The notes: generated by a model not told the origin, from the sequence alone. A stretch of DNA of 64,000 nucleotides from Strongyloides papillosus (GCA_005656395.1 SRSI01000056.1:186001-250000); one strand, 5' to 3'. Numbered from the stretch's first letter, positions 10,341 to 21,106 are shown. Numbers and translations are program-made.

Positions 10341-11448
10341 GATAGTAATGTGAAAACAAAGCCAGCTAAATATAAAGTATAGAAATTTAAAGTAATAAAA
10401 TTTTTAATAATTTCTACACACAAAAAAATGGGACAAATTTTGACATTATTACAGAAAATGCAATAAAATGTCCCACCACTTTGAAATGTCAAAATTTATT
10501 CAAATTTTAAAAATATCAGGCGACAACAAAAAGTTTTAAATGAAGTAAAATGTTAGATTTTCGCATAAATTTGGTCGTTTTTTTACAAAAATATATACTT
10601 ATAATATTTTGAAGTAATGAAACATTTATTTAATATTAGAAATTTTAAAAATATTACACCTATTTTAGAATCTAATTTGTTTTTATAATATATTATGAAG
10701 TGAGTTATCAGAAGTCAATTTCTTGTAAAGTTGTTAAAATTTCAACAAAAATCATTCTTTTAAACAACCCGTTAACACCAGTAAATTGAAAAATTCGGAA
10801 ATTTAACAACAACAATAAGAAAGAGTGATAATTATCTAAGCATACAAAGTAATGTTTATTGAAAATGTTATCTTAGTACTTGCTATTTTTCATATTTAAA
10901 TTAAAATATTTAAAAAATTTTTTTACTATGAAGAAAACGTATAATGTTTTAAAACTTTTAATCGGTTTGACTTTTAAAGATGATCTTGAACAACAGTATA
11001 AAAAAGTTGAGTCATCAGACGAATATAACTTTTTATAAAAATCTTATTTATAGTTATTCAAACAATTGAAGAATATTTAAAAAATACTATCATATATCGA
11101 TAAATACTCTTTATAAAAGCATTTTTTAATCTTATAATAAGTTAAATTCTACTATTGTACTTTAAAATGTATTGTAAAAAATAACTTAAGTTTTAAAATA
11201 AAAACAATAAAATAAAAACTAATTTTAATTATTGTCTTAATTTTTTGTACAAAATAATTGCGTTAAAATTATCGCAAATCAAGAAAATTCAAATTTTACT
11301 AGGTGGGACAAATTTATTACATTTTACGCAAATGTGTGTCCCATTTTTTTTTTGTGTGTAGATGGTAATGTGAAAACACAGCCAGCTAAATATAAAATAT
11401 AGAAATTTAAGGTAATTAAATTTTTAATAATTTCTAGATAGTAATTTA
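10341..11448 (+). repeat. Tandem repeat of a 76-bp unit, split by a MITE
   Basis: A unit beginning GATAGTAATGTGAAAACA and ending AATAATTTCTA occurs at 10341-10416 and again at 11361-11436. A third unit starts at 11437 (GATAGTAAT). The MITE at 10417-11358 sits exactly at the end of the first unit, so the copies were adjacent before insertion. Confidence 0.75.
10417..11358. mobile_element. Mariner-type MITE with CACACA terminal repeats and TA duplication
   Basis: The ends are inverted repeats starting CACACAAAAAAATGGGACA on the left and CACACAAAAAAAAAATGGG read inward from the right. Both are flanked by TA (10415-10416 and 11359-11360), the usual duplication of Tc1/mariner elements. A second motif TGTCCCACC lies about 60 bp inside both ends. 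There is no ORF, so it is non-autonomous. The same family occurs at 52688-54340, with remnants near 22320, 37885 and 57290. Confidence 0.8.
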
Positions 11449-12440
11449 AATGGACTATATGGAAACGGCTTGAATTCCAAAAACAGATTTGTACCAGTTC
11501 TATTAAAAGACCTAGTTGGTATGAATAAAAGAATACTTAGATATCAGTATGGTGACTATAATTTTTTTCAATTCAGAACTTATAGCCAGTGAAAAGTATA
11601 GAGAAATGCAGAAATGTTATATGTGTGTTTAAAATATCTTGTCTTTTTGACATGAACTCTTCGATTGAGTGTTTTATGCCAACTGTAAGTTATTTAATGA
11701 TATGGTACGTTATTAATTTGATATTTCTAGCCTGATGGACCAACACTCTGTGAAAAAATTAACGATGGAGATATAGTAACAGTGACAAGGACGTTACAAG
11801 AAACAAAGGATAGGAAGTATTCAATGCTTAAATTTGGTACAAGCACATGTCGAAAAAAAACAAAAGATTCTTGGACTAAGTTTGAAGAATTCATATTATT
11901 AGAGGTTGATTTTTGCAAAACCTACCACAATTATATTTCATCATTTCTGAAACTTCAAACAAGACTCCCACAGCTCTGTTAAAAAAGATAAAATGTGATG
12001 ACATTAAATCACCTCAAAATCAATCCAAAATTACAGTTTCTACAGAAATTGGTATAAGCTCTGGTTTATCTACACCTCAAACTAAATCAATAAATACATC
12101 AACTAATTCGAATTTTAAAGAAACGGCATCAAAAACAAAAGTCAATGATTATATCAGATCTTCAAAAAAAACACAACCAGTTATAATCAAAGAATCTAGT
12201 CCATATTTTGAAGAGCCTTGTGAAAAAAAATCAAAGTCGGATAAATTATGTGATTTTATTATTTGGGTTATTGAATCAACAAAAGAAAATGATAAGGGGA
12301 ACTGGTAGGGAATGCCGATTGATGATATAATAACATCTTCACTATCAACTAGAGAATTAGTTTGTGAAGAACTTAAGGATCTGGCTTTAAATAAAAAAAT
12401 CAGGATGATAAAACCAAATATTTACAATTTATTTAAATAA
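11449..12440 (+). pseudogene. Broken RPA32 (replication protein A subunit 2) gene copy
   Basis: RPA2 is the middle subunit of the nuclear single-strand DNA-binding complex. Segments in order resemble it: a Gly/Asn-rich start then NRFVPVLLKDLVG (about 11500-11530), an OB-fold part with INDGDIVTVTRTLQETKDRKY and KFEEFILLEVDFCKTY (11731-11930), a Ser/Thr/Lys linker, and a winged-helix-like end with LCDFIIWVIE (about 12240) and DIITSSLSTRELVCEELKDL (about 12320-12380). At least one intron remains (GTAAGT at about 11687 to TTTCTAG at 11730). The frame is broken by a TGA at 11600-11602, a frame change near 11940-11970, and a TAG at 12306-12308 after which the same frame runs 44 codons to TAA at 12440. 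The copy starts flush with the tandem repeat at 11448. The family call is by eye. An intact copy should exist elsewhere in the genome. Confidence 0.55.
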
Positions 12441-13855
12441 TTAAACATTAAGCTTTATTTAATAATAATACTAATTTTATATTTCTAAAATTTTATCAAA
12501 ATATGTGTGAACAATTTGATTCTTTTTATTGAAATAAATATTCACATATATATTCAAAAAGGTTTTTCTAATAAATTTGGAAAATATAGAGCCTAACAAG
12601 ACCAAAAATATACGTCTTTCGTCTCTGGAGATGTAAATTTAATGAAGGATAGTCAGAACTGGAAGTCCTTGTCAATTATATGAAGAATAAAAAAACTGGA
12701 ATTGATTTTAATAAGAAATCCATAAATTCCATATTTATAAATAAAAAATATGTAGTAATTTCATAATAGATATTTTCCAGATGATTATATATAGTATTTT
12801 TTTTTACCTGATGCTCTTTATTCATGAAGCGGTGATTAGTTAGCCTATCTGATTTAAAAAAGGATTGTACATTTATATTTGTTAATTGAATAAACGAATA
12901 TTAAAATAATTAAAAAGTATGCAAACCTACTATTTGATTGACTATTTTATAATAAATTGATTTGTTTCATAAAATTCTCTAATAGAATATATATTCTAAA
13001 ATCTTTATACATTAAAATTTTATGAATATAAAAATATATTATATTGCACGATATCAATAAAAAATGTATTAATAACAGTTTTATTCATATAAATAATTAA
13101 AAATAACATGCAAAAAATTACTTGAATATTTAAATTATCAAATAATATTAACTAAACAAGATGGTCTTAACACGTAAATTATTGAAATTTTAATTCACCC
13201 ACAACTTCTTAAAAGTTTAACATTTTTTTGATCTTTTTCAACCTCAGGGTCCACATATTGTGATTTACATATATCTAAAAGATGGGACCAATTGGACAAG
13301 TTTAAAGCTTTTAAAAAATCTCTGCATCCTTCATTTTTTGGCTCTAGTTGTAATGTAGAGACATTCTAACTTCTCTAAAACAACTTATTAAAGTCTGGAA
13401 AACTTTTATATATGCCTATTTTGGCCCATATAGCCTGAGGTTAAATTATTTCAAAAAAATATTTATGGCCAACATTTCTCCAAAACCGGACCACAAGATT
13501 TGGACCCAAAACTTATCCCATTGAAATTAGCCTATTGGATTACATAAACTCAAAATTTATTATCTCTGGAAAATATATACTTCCTGGGGATTTAAACACC
13601 TATATTTAGGATAAAAAATATCTAAGGTCGAATTTTGTTATATCTACCCTCGGACATGTTTGTCCACTTGCAAACATTTGGATTTAATGATTGTAAATTA
13701 AAATTTGATTATTGTTTTAGAAATTTGCATTTATTTTTACGATATAATGTGTAATTTTTTAAGTGATTTTTACTTTTCTTTAGAAGTTTTCTTTCAAATA
13801 TTGTTACTCTTTCAACAAGTTATCCCTGTCTTGGAGAAATACTGGAAGATTTATA
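12441..13855. other. Intergenic region, no gene seen
   Basis: The first 750 bases are AT-rich with no feature. Bases about 13190-13680 are less AT-rich but have stops in all frames. They end with a copy of CTACCCTCGG (13644-13653), the decamer otherwise found in the foldback arms, so this part may be an old repeat remnant. Confidence 0.4.
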
Positions 13856-15622
13856 ATGAAGAAGCTATTCTTAATATTTTTAACATTATTCAATGTTTTT
13901 TGTACTCATGCAGATTTTGAATCTTTTTGTGTTAATGACAATGAAGAACAAATTGAAATGAAATCTGAAACAAAGGAATCGGTTCTTCAATGGATGTTAG
14001 GTGGAGAAATGCTACGTCAAAAAAAAGTGGTCTTTTCATTAGAAGAAAGTGACTTTAAATGTAAAAGTAACAAATTTTATGAAGTAGGGGTACAAAAATT
14101 AATGATAGACGCACAAGTCTATGACACCAAAAAAGGAGTTCTCATTGGAAACTTTGATGGGAAAATTCGATGTTCTTTAAATGAATGTATGACTGGTATT
14201 GTTTTGAAAACTAAAGATAACGAACCTAATCATGAAAATCCCAATATTCAATATGGGTATTACATGGTTGAATTTACAAGCAGTTATCAGGATATTCCAA
14301 TAGTTATATCATATTTGAAGAGTACTAATGAAAACTTTGTTTTATGGATCTGTCCATATGTGAATTGGATAAAAAAGGAGTATAATGCTAGTTTTATTCC
14401 CAGAGTCAATACTGAAAAAGGTGGTCCTGTCGATCCACTAGGAAAACATATTTGGACAGTTATTGATGAAAAATCCTTGACTTCATCGAGATTTTTTATA
14501 TGTGGAGACATTAAACAGGAGGCCTCTTCGACAGTCTCTATTGCTGTATCAGCATCTTTTGATTACCCAAAGCAATTAGATCCTAAGAATTTAGAATTAA
14601 CAGATAATCGTGTCTTTAAATGTGATGGAAAGGATATATTTAATTCAAATGAAAATAATATCATCTATTCTCATTATACATATAATGAAGATAACAAGGA
14701 TGCATATAGTGAAAATAGGTATTGGACAAATACTTCAAAATTGTACGCAGAACAATTCATTATTGTATTTAAGAAGTACGATGTTAAGAAGTTTTTAGAA
14801 GAAAAAGGTGGCACATTTCAACGTTATGATCCAATTAATTATGAAAGTATCTGCAAAGTCCCAAACTACCAAGCAACAATACGTTTGATGGTTGGAGATA
14901 AAATTTTACCAAGTGAGACAACATATATTGAAGACTCGGGAAACATGGTTATTTATAGAATAAGTAATGAATTGTACAAGAATAAGGAGACAAGTATTAA
15001 ATGTCAAATCGTTCTAGATAATGTTGTGGATCAAAAATTCTATGACTTCTATTCAAGGAAATTTAATAGCAGTCTTTATAAAAAATCTATATTATATTCT
15101 ACTAGTCAAGAATCATTAAAAGAACATAAAATAATTAATTTGGGTTCTGTAGCTTTTAACGAGGTATACAAATGCATATTGGATCCACCTTATTTGGTTA
15201 GTTATGTCAATCGACCAGACTTTATGATTGTGTCAGAAAATTATCAAGTAATGAGAGAGCCTGAAAACAATGTGGAGGTTGTGGAAAATGCTGTGTTAGT
15301 ACAAGATAGTGAAAAAAGCATAGTATTATATATTGTGATAATAGTAGTCACAGGGTCTGGGATATTACTGATATTGCCTGCTATAATAATTTATATTTCT
15401 TATAGAAAAATAATTGTTTATCAACCTTCAACAACTAATATAAATAGTTTATCACATTCATCTTCATCAAAAAGTTTGGAGGACGAGGTAACATCTAAGA
15501 AAACTACAAAAGCTTCTATTGAGAAAGAGAAAACAGTGGAGCAAAATGATAAGAAACCCAATAAAAAGTCTAATAAAAAGAGTAAGAATAAGAAATCAAA
15601 AAAATCCAAACATAGGAAGTAA
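13856..15622 (+). CDS. Uncharacterised type I membrane protein with Lys-rich cytoplasmic tail
   Basis: I do not recognise the family. It is a single-exon gene of 588 aa. Residues 1-20 (MKKLFLIFLTLFNVFCTHAD) form a signal peptide, which supports the ATG at 13856. The ectodomain of about 460 residues has scattered cysteines (for example FCVND, FKCKS, IRCSLNEC, WICPY, FICGD, FKCDG, SICKV, IKCQI, YKCIL), about ten spaced as if paired in disulfides, and several N-glycosylation sites. One strongly hydrophobic segment at about residues 486-515 is followed by a tail of about 70 residues rich in Ser then Lys (KKSNKKSKNKKSKKSKHRK). A surface receptor or adhesion role is possible but unsupported. The frame is intact and the base composition matches the neighbouring genes. 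No paralogue is seen in this window. Confidence 0.75.
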   Translation: MKKLFLIFLTLFNVFCTHADFESFCVNDNEEQIEMKSETKESVLQWMLGGEMLRQKKVVFSLEESDFKCKSNKFYEVGVQKLMIDAQVYDTKKGVLIGNFDGKIRCSLNECMTGIVLKTKDNEPNHENPNIQYGYYMVEFTSSYQDIPIVISYLKSTNENFVLWICPYVNWIKKEYNASFIPRVNTEKGGPVDPLGKHIWTVIDEKSLTSSRFFICGDIKQEASSTVSIAVSASFDYPKQLDPKNLELTDNRVFKCDGKDIFNSNENNIIYSHYTYNEDNKDAYSENRYWTNTSKLYAEQFIIVFKKYDVKKFLEEKGGTFQRYDPINYESICKVPNYQATIRLMVGDKILPSETTYIEDSGNMVIYRISNELYKNKETSIKCQIVLDNVVDQKFYDFYSRKFNSSLYKKSILYSTSQESLKEHKIINLGSVAFNEVYKCILDPPYLVSYVNRPDFMIVSENYQVMREPENNVEVVENAVLVQDSEKSIVLYIVIIVVTGSGILLILPAIIIYISYRKIIVYQPSTTNINSLSHSSSSKSLEDEVTSKKTTKASIEKEKTVEQNDKKPNKKSNKKSKNKKSKKSKHRK

Positions 15623-15899
15623 AAAACACATTCAACAATTAATAGTATTTGGAACAAAATTAATTAAACTTTTATAAAACTTTAAATATGCTTATACTTT
15701 TTAATTTTATTAATTGAAATATTTTACCTGCTATAGTATTAAAACACGTTTCTTGATAAAGTTGAGTAATTTTAAATATGGTGTACAAGAAAATATTTAA
15801 TAATCATCTTTTATATGCTTAGACATAGAATCAGACATGGGCTGACCCCAAATTTTAGGGTCGGTTTTATACTATTTACTGAAAACTTCGGAAAATTAA

Positions 15900-16151
15900 T
15901 CTGTTATTGATAATAATAATTATCTTTACCATATTAAAAATAATAGTTCTGGAGTTAGTATTAACCATTTTTGGAATTCAGTAAAATTATCAGCATCTAA
16001 TTTACATAGTCTTTATAAAAAATTAAGAATAACAAAGTTAAATCGCATAAAATCTGAAAGTTCAATTCTTTTATTTATTAGAAATTGTCGACGAACTAAT
16101 TTAACTGCTAAGAATTTGAACAAGTTATTAATTTTAAGGGACAATTTATAA
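15900..16151 (+). pseudogene. hAT transposase C-terminal fragment
   Basis: An open stretch of 83 codons without a start codon ends at TAA 16149-16151. It contains FWNSVKLSASNLHSLYKKL, then a degenerate form of the SSERxFS motif (KSESSILLFI) and CRRTNLTAKNLNKLLIL, the typical order at the hAT dimerisation region. The N-terminal catalytic part is missing, since the element's left end is only 68 bp upstream. Confidence 0.55.
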
Positions 16152-16319
16152 ATTATAGATTGTAATAAATTTTTTACTAAAAAATTTCTTTAAATATTAT
16201 GAAATCCCAAAATATCTTAGAGGAGTAACGAGCATGTGTAAATTATTTTCGATATTGAAACTTTTTTATATCTTAATATATGTAACTTTATGTGCTGATT
16301 TCAAAAAACACAATATTTT

Positions 16320-17520
16320 TTTAGTCTGAAGTTCCGTTCTTGAGATACAGCTATTTAAAGATGTTTTGGTGTGTTATTCTTGACCCCCTTGGAGTTATTA
16401 GTTTTATCTGAAAATTTACAGGTATATATAGTTTTAGATGCTAATAATATTAAAATAAAAAAAAGTTAAAATTTCAAGTTCATTCTTGAGATTTTGGATT
16501 TTTACCAAAATGGCCGAAAAAAACCTAAATTTTTACATTTTAAAATGATATATCAGGATTCAGAGAAGGAAATCGAAAAAAAGAAAAAAAGTTAATCTAA
16601 GTTTCTCTTTAACTTACATTTTAAGTATAATCCCAAGAAAATCGAAAAACATTAAGTACCATAAAATCGTTTTGGAAATTTTTTGAAAAAAAATTTTTTG
16701 GGAAAAATTTTTTGTGTTTTTTTAAAAAAAGTATGCAAAGATGAAACTTTTTAAACAAAGTGTTTCCACAACTTTTATGTAGAATTAAATTCTCTATTGA
16801 TTGATATATATATCATGTTGATTCATTTATCCGTTCTCGAGATATAAAGAAAAAAGTGATTTTTTAATTTTTTAAAAAAGTTCTATTTTTTAGTTTCAAG
16901 AAAGGAAAAAAGTTTCAATACGTCAATTTTTTCAAAATGTCTTGAATTTCCCCTCTAGAGAAATTTGTTGCGAACATTTTAAGATATTAACCGTTAATTT
17001 ATCTCTTTTCATTCTTGAGTTAGTCAAAACACAAATTAGTCAATTTTTTTTTTCTAATTTTTAAATTTTAAGAAAAAAGTATGTAAAGATGAAACTTTTT
17101 CAATATGAAATGTTCACAGAATTTATGTGAAATTTAATTCTCTATCAAATGACATATAGATCATCTTAATTCCATTATCCGTTGTCGAGATGCATCTAAT
17201 TAAGTACCAAATTCTGAAATTCGGTACCTCCATTTTTTCGTCAATACCGATTTTTTTATTCAAAATTTCACAGATAGGCGTAATTTTTAATGCTTATTAC
17301 ATGCAAACTATAAAATTTACCAAAAAAGTCCGATCCCGAAAATAGTAAGTCATCGAAAATACCTCTATACGTCAGAGGAAAAGTTTACTTCTCAAAATGG
17401 TTTTCGTTATGTGCACTTTTTTTTATTAAAATAAAAATGTATTTTAAACATGTTGAACAGAAAAAATAAATATTAGCTTCATTTGAATTTTTGCTTTTGA
17501 GATACATCTACTTCAGTGAG
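16320..17520. repeat. Degenerate repeats around a CCGTTCTTGAGATA motif
   Basis: Related blocks recur at about 16330, 16485, 16830, 17012, 17180 and 17495. A longer similarity of about 130 bp joins 16725-16860 and 17071-17200: both read AAAGATGAAACTTTTT, then GAATTTATGT-like and TTAATTCTCTAT. This looks like an old array inside the hAT remnant. No function is seen. Confidence 0.5.
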
Positions 17521-19058
17521 AATAATATTAAAATTTGTAATCTCCCAAAAAAAATTACAAGAACAACTGATACTTTGAAAGAAAAACAAAAAACAACAAT
17601 AAATAAAAGTCATTGGATTGATTGTTTTAAACAATTTTAAATATCAATTTATATTTTTAAGAACATTGTAGATAGGATAGGTGGAAAAATTGATTTTTAT
17701 TCAATTATGTAATTTTTGTGCCGATTAAGATTTTTTTTAATCAGTGCAATATATGACATATGACAATTATTAAAATATGATAAAAAAATGAAAATCAAAT
17801 TATATTTGGCTCTTTGAGATTTAACAAAATTTCTATTAAATATCATTTATTCTAGAATAGAATAGCTTTTACCTCTAAATCTTTTTATGTTAAAATGATG
17901 TGAACTAAATTGTCTTAAAATACCGCAATCTAGCTACGCATATTAAAAATTTTGAAAAAATGTTTACAAATTTATGATATAGCGATGCACATGCTTAGTT
18001 TTAAAAGAATGTAAAAATATCTAAAAGTTTTGCTATGCTTTATAAGAACTGGAAAAAAAAAGTCATCTAAATTTCTAAGTCGAAACTATTCATCAATGCA
18101 TTTTAAAAGTAAATTTTATAATATTTTATTTAAAAAATTCACCAATACTTTGACTTAAATATATTTATATTTTTTTAAAGTCTATATAAATTTTTTAATA
18201 CGAAAAGTGTCCGAATAACTGTTTTGATTTATTTTTAATCTTATCAACTTAGAGAAATATTTTTATCATTTTGAATACATTAAAAATTTGTGTTCTTATT
18301 TTTACAATACATTTTAAAAAGTTTTTTAAAAAAACATAAAACAAAATAAAAAATCTTCATAAAATTTGTAAAAGTATTTTTTATTATGTAACCAAAATAC
18401 GAAATTATAAAAAAAACAATCACAAAAATTAGATTATTTTAAGTTCAGTAATTATGAAATACTTATGATCAGCCTCAAATATTACTAATATTTTAAAAAA
18501 TTAGCCAAACTTAAAACTAATCTTTATTTTCATCATATTTAATAACCTAAAACTTGCATATTAATATTAATTAGAAGTCTAACGTAAACATTATTCTTAA
18601 TTTTTTATATTAAAAATTTGTAAACATTTATTCAAACTTAGAATATCAAATGAATTTCAAATCATAAGGATATGTAATAAAACAATTTTGATAAAATATG
18701 TTTTATAAACTTTTAATGTCCAAAAGCCTATAAAATTTGAATAATAATTACTAATATTATAAAATACAAAAATATTACTTGGAATTTTAAAATGTATATT
18801 ATTATAAAACAAAAGATTTTGAGTTTTTTAAATTCAAAATATTTTAAAAATTTCTTGCAAGTAGCGATGAGCGCAGAGAGTTGCTGTTTATGGAAAAAAG
18901 GTCCAGCCCTGCGGGCAAGCAGTGACGAGCGAAGCGAGGTAGCTGCTTGTTATGTTTTTAATAGGGGCAAATGTTTTTAGTTTAACGGGTCAATTTTAAA
19001 AAACGACCCTAAACCGACCGACCCCTGGTCGAAAAATTTACCGAACTGCCCATGCCTA

Positions 19059-20023
19059 TTCTTAAATTGGGTAAAACCCCATACTATAAAATGCTATTGA
19101 ATGTATCTATTTTTTTAATATTAAATGCATTTATCAAATACAAATGTTTGGTTTTTTGTGTTTTAAATATATAAATTCAAAAATTTAGCTATCTTCGACA
19201 ATAAATAGAAGTGAACATTAAATCTTGTAAAATACTATTAATTAATCGGCATTATTAAATGGTTTATTTCCTGTTCATTGTAAAAAATTTTTTAAAATCA
19301 TGAAAAGTTATTCTTCACTCTTTTTTACTATAGTAAAATATTTTTATTGGTGATATGCCTGTATATTAAAAAATTACAATTACAATAATAATTGTTTTAA
19401 AATTACCTTATCAGAATAAATAACTTATTTTAAAACACCCTTATAGCTTATACAAACAAACTAATTACAACCCCTAAAAATATTACAATTAAGATAAAGA
19501 ATAAAACATTAAATGATTACGAAATAGTAAAATGAATTTTACTCAGGTTAACAACTGTTTATATAGTAAAATCTTTTGGGATTTAGTACTCCCGCCATAA
19601 AAATCTTTTTGAGAGATTAATAAAAAGATCAAACACCACAATTATAACTAATACATCTTTACTCTATGAACAAAAGTGAAAAATGTTTTTCAGGTATTAT
19701 ATCATCGACTTCTAACAATATACATTGAAATACGATATAGAAATCAAATTGATTTTTTTAATGATAACAATTTTATAAAAACTTAAAAGATAATAAAAGC
19801 GCTATGATTATTTATAACAATTAAGTTTTATGTAGTAAAAATTTTATTAGAATGAAACTGGGGTTATAACGATATAAAAAGGATGATAATTAATAATCTC
19901 AATGACAGGTGAACAGGGAATCAGGATAAGACTCGTTAAGCTGACAATCCGTCCAGGACTCACCCATTCTTACTTTTTATATGGGAGATTTTACGTTCTT
20001 TCATTTTCTTCAGGAACCCACAT
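19059..20023. other. AT-rich intergenic region with one GC-rich islet
   Basis: No gene is seen. Bases about 19898-19968 are conspicuously richer in G and C (ACAGGTGAACAGGGAATCAG...) than the flanks, but no tRNA, snRNA or ORF was recognised in them. Confidence 0.4.
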
Positions 20024-20438
20024 CTAATGTTTTAATTTTCCTCTTAGAAATCCTTCATCATAAATATCAAAAAGACACTTATATCTACTATTTTCTACTT
20101 TACAAAAACTTGAAATATCTGTTTTCACACGGTAATTTATTTCAACAGTACAATCTTTTTTATAAATAAATTATTTTGTTATGCATTTACTTACTTGCCG
20201 TATTAGAAGCAGTTGTATATGAAGTAAGGTAGTAAAAACTATTATTATTTAAAGGTTGTGGACCAACTCTATTATAGCCTTGACATTTTAGAGATATTTT
20301 GCCGTCTGCAATTTCACTTCCAGATTTGAAATGAGACATTCCAAGAAGAACTACGCCAGCATAACTGTCAACAAAACTACTGTACGGAATAGAAAATATT
20401 AAAATAATTGCAAGTGCTGTAAATATTCTTAAAATCAT
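20024..20438 (-). CDS. Small secreted protein, third member of the local two-exon family
   Basis: Exons on the - strand are 20438-20195 and 20118-20024, joined in phase 1 by a 76-nt intron (GTAAGT...AACAG); the product is 112 aa. Residues 1-27 are a signal peptide ending SFVDSYA. The mature part is about 85 residues with three cysteines (LKCQGY, SFCKV, YKCLF). The sequence has little resemblance to its relatives. The relationship rests on the shared intron phase, a 33-bp upstream block with the same spacing to the ATG, and similar flanking DNA (20620-20700 against about 31735-31790). The family may be divergent transthyretin-like proteins, but this member shows no clear motif. Export from the cell is likely; the function is unknown. 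Confidence 0.55.
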
Positions 20439-20471
20439 TATTACAAAATTTTTTGATATTTTAGAAAAAAA

Positions 20472-20504
20472 ATTCTTTTAAATACTGATATATATCATAC
20501 AAAA
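20472..20504 (-). promoter_or_regulatory. Conserved upstream block of the 20-kb secreted-protein gene
   Basis: Read on the - strand it is TTTTGTATGATATATATCAG then TATTTAAAAGAAT. It matches the blocks at 27824-27856 and 31579-31611 in most positions and ends 33 nt before the ATG. TATTTAA may act as a TATA-like box. Confidence 0.5.
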
Positions 20505-21006
20505 ATGTTGAAAATAAATATTTATACCTATACTATTGAGAATCAAAGAATAATAAATATAACTACGATTATATACTAATATTATTTTTACTACAAATTA
20601 CAGAACTTTTAACATCATAGAATCATATTTCTAGTAGATGAGTAAATTTATAAAATTTTATCTGATGTCCAAGTGCATAAAAAAGAAAAAATAATGAAGT
20701 ACAATATATAAAATAAATGTTTATTAGTAATAATACTTGTGGTCACCTGTACTGTAACAACATTTAAAATAAGCAAAATAACAAAATATCAAATTCAATT
20801 ATTAATTAAGGATATATGATAAGTACAAATATTTGGCATAAGAAAGTCATTTAAAAAGAAAGCACAAATGCGATTTAGCTGGTGAAGTCTTCATTTGTTT
20901 TCAAAAAGTTTAAACATAAGTTTATGCCATTCTTTCTTTTTACACACAAATTACTTATCCTGATTATATATATTACAATAATAAAAAATTATAATATTGA
21001 TAAAAT
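20505..21006. other. Upstream flank of the 20-kb gene, similar to flanks in the large palindrome
   Basis: Bases about 20620-20700 (GAGTAAATTTATAAAATTTT and onwards) resemble 31735-31790 upstream of the - strand gene in the right arm. No ORF is present. Confidence 0.4.
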
Positions 21007-21106
21007 GGGTAAAGGTAAACTAACCGTATTAAGCTAATATATATTTACCTCTAATACAAAGGGGGCAAATACATACTAACCCAATACGGCTAGTGTACCT
21101 TTACCC
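21007..21106. mobile_element. 100-bp MITE with 8-bp target-site duplication
   Basis: Terminal inverted repeats of about 30 bp begin GGGTAAAGGTAAACTAACCG on the left and GGGTAAAGGTACACTAGCCG from the right. They are flanked by perfect copies of GATAAAAT (20999-21006 and 21107-21114). An 8-bp duplication points to the hAT or a related superfamily. The unit has no coding capacity. Confidence 0.85.

Larger units (their letters stand above)
8959..10354. mobile_element. Foldback element with near-identical 305-bp arms
   Basis: Bases 8959-9263 and 10050-10354 are inverted copies that differ at only a few positions by eye. They flank a 786-bp AT-rich spacer with no ORF. Each arm encodes the same 67-codon ATG frame (8981-9184 on -, 10129-10332 on +), with one Lys/Met change. 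Each arm also contains a nested pair of perfect inverted 13-mers, ACCGAGGGTAGAA and TTCTACCCTCGGT. The right end runs into the tandem-repeat unit at 10341. No clear target-site duplication was found. The near identity suggests recent origin or gene conversion between arms. Confidence 0.75.
15832..19058. mobile_element. Decayed hAT element
   Basis: The left end CAGACATGGGCTGACCCC (15832) and the inward-read right end TAGGCATGGGC (19058) form imperfect terminal repeats of hAT type. Both ends continue with GGGTCGG-like blocks. Just inside the left end lies a transposase C-terminus remnant. The 2.7 kb that follows has no ORF and contains degenerate repeats, plus a GC-rich patch at about 18863-18950 (GACGAGCGAAGCGAGG). 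No matching 8-bp duplication was found at the ends, as expected for an old copy. Confidence 0.5.

Noticed and set aside
10341..11448. CRISPR array
   Set aside because: Eukaryotic context; units are adjacent, with one transposon between and no spacers.
13705..13920. 71-codon + frame overlapping the start of the membrane protein gene
   Set aside because: It is in another frame and ends inside the signal-peptide codons of the 588-aa gene, which is clearly the real one.
13856..15622. Plasmodium-type 6-Cys protein
   Set aside because: Cysteine number and a signal plus membrane span are suggestive, but spacing does not fit the paired-domain pattern and the organism context is animal.
18792..18980. 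62-codon frame over the GC-rich patch
   Set aside because: Falls in the hAT remnant's subterminal repeats; no protein-like pattern.
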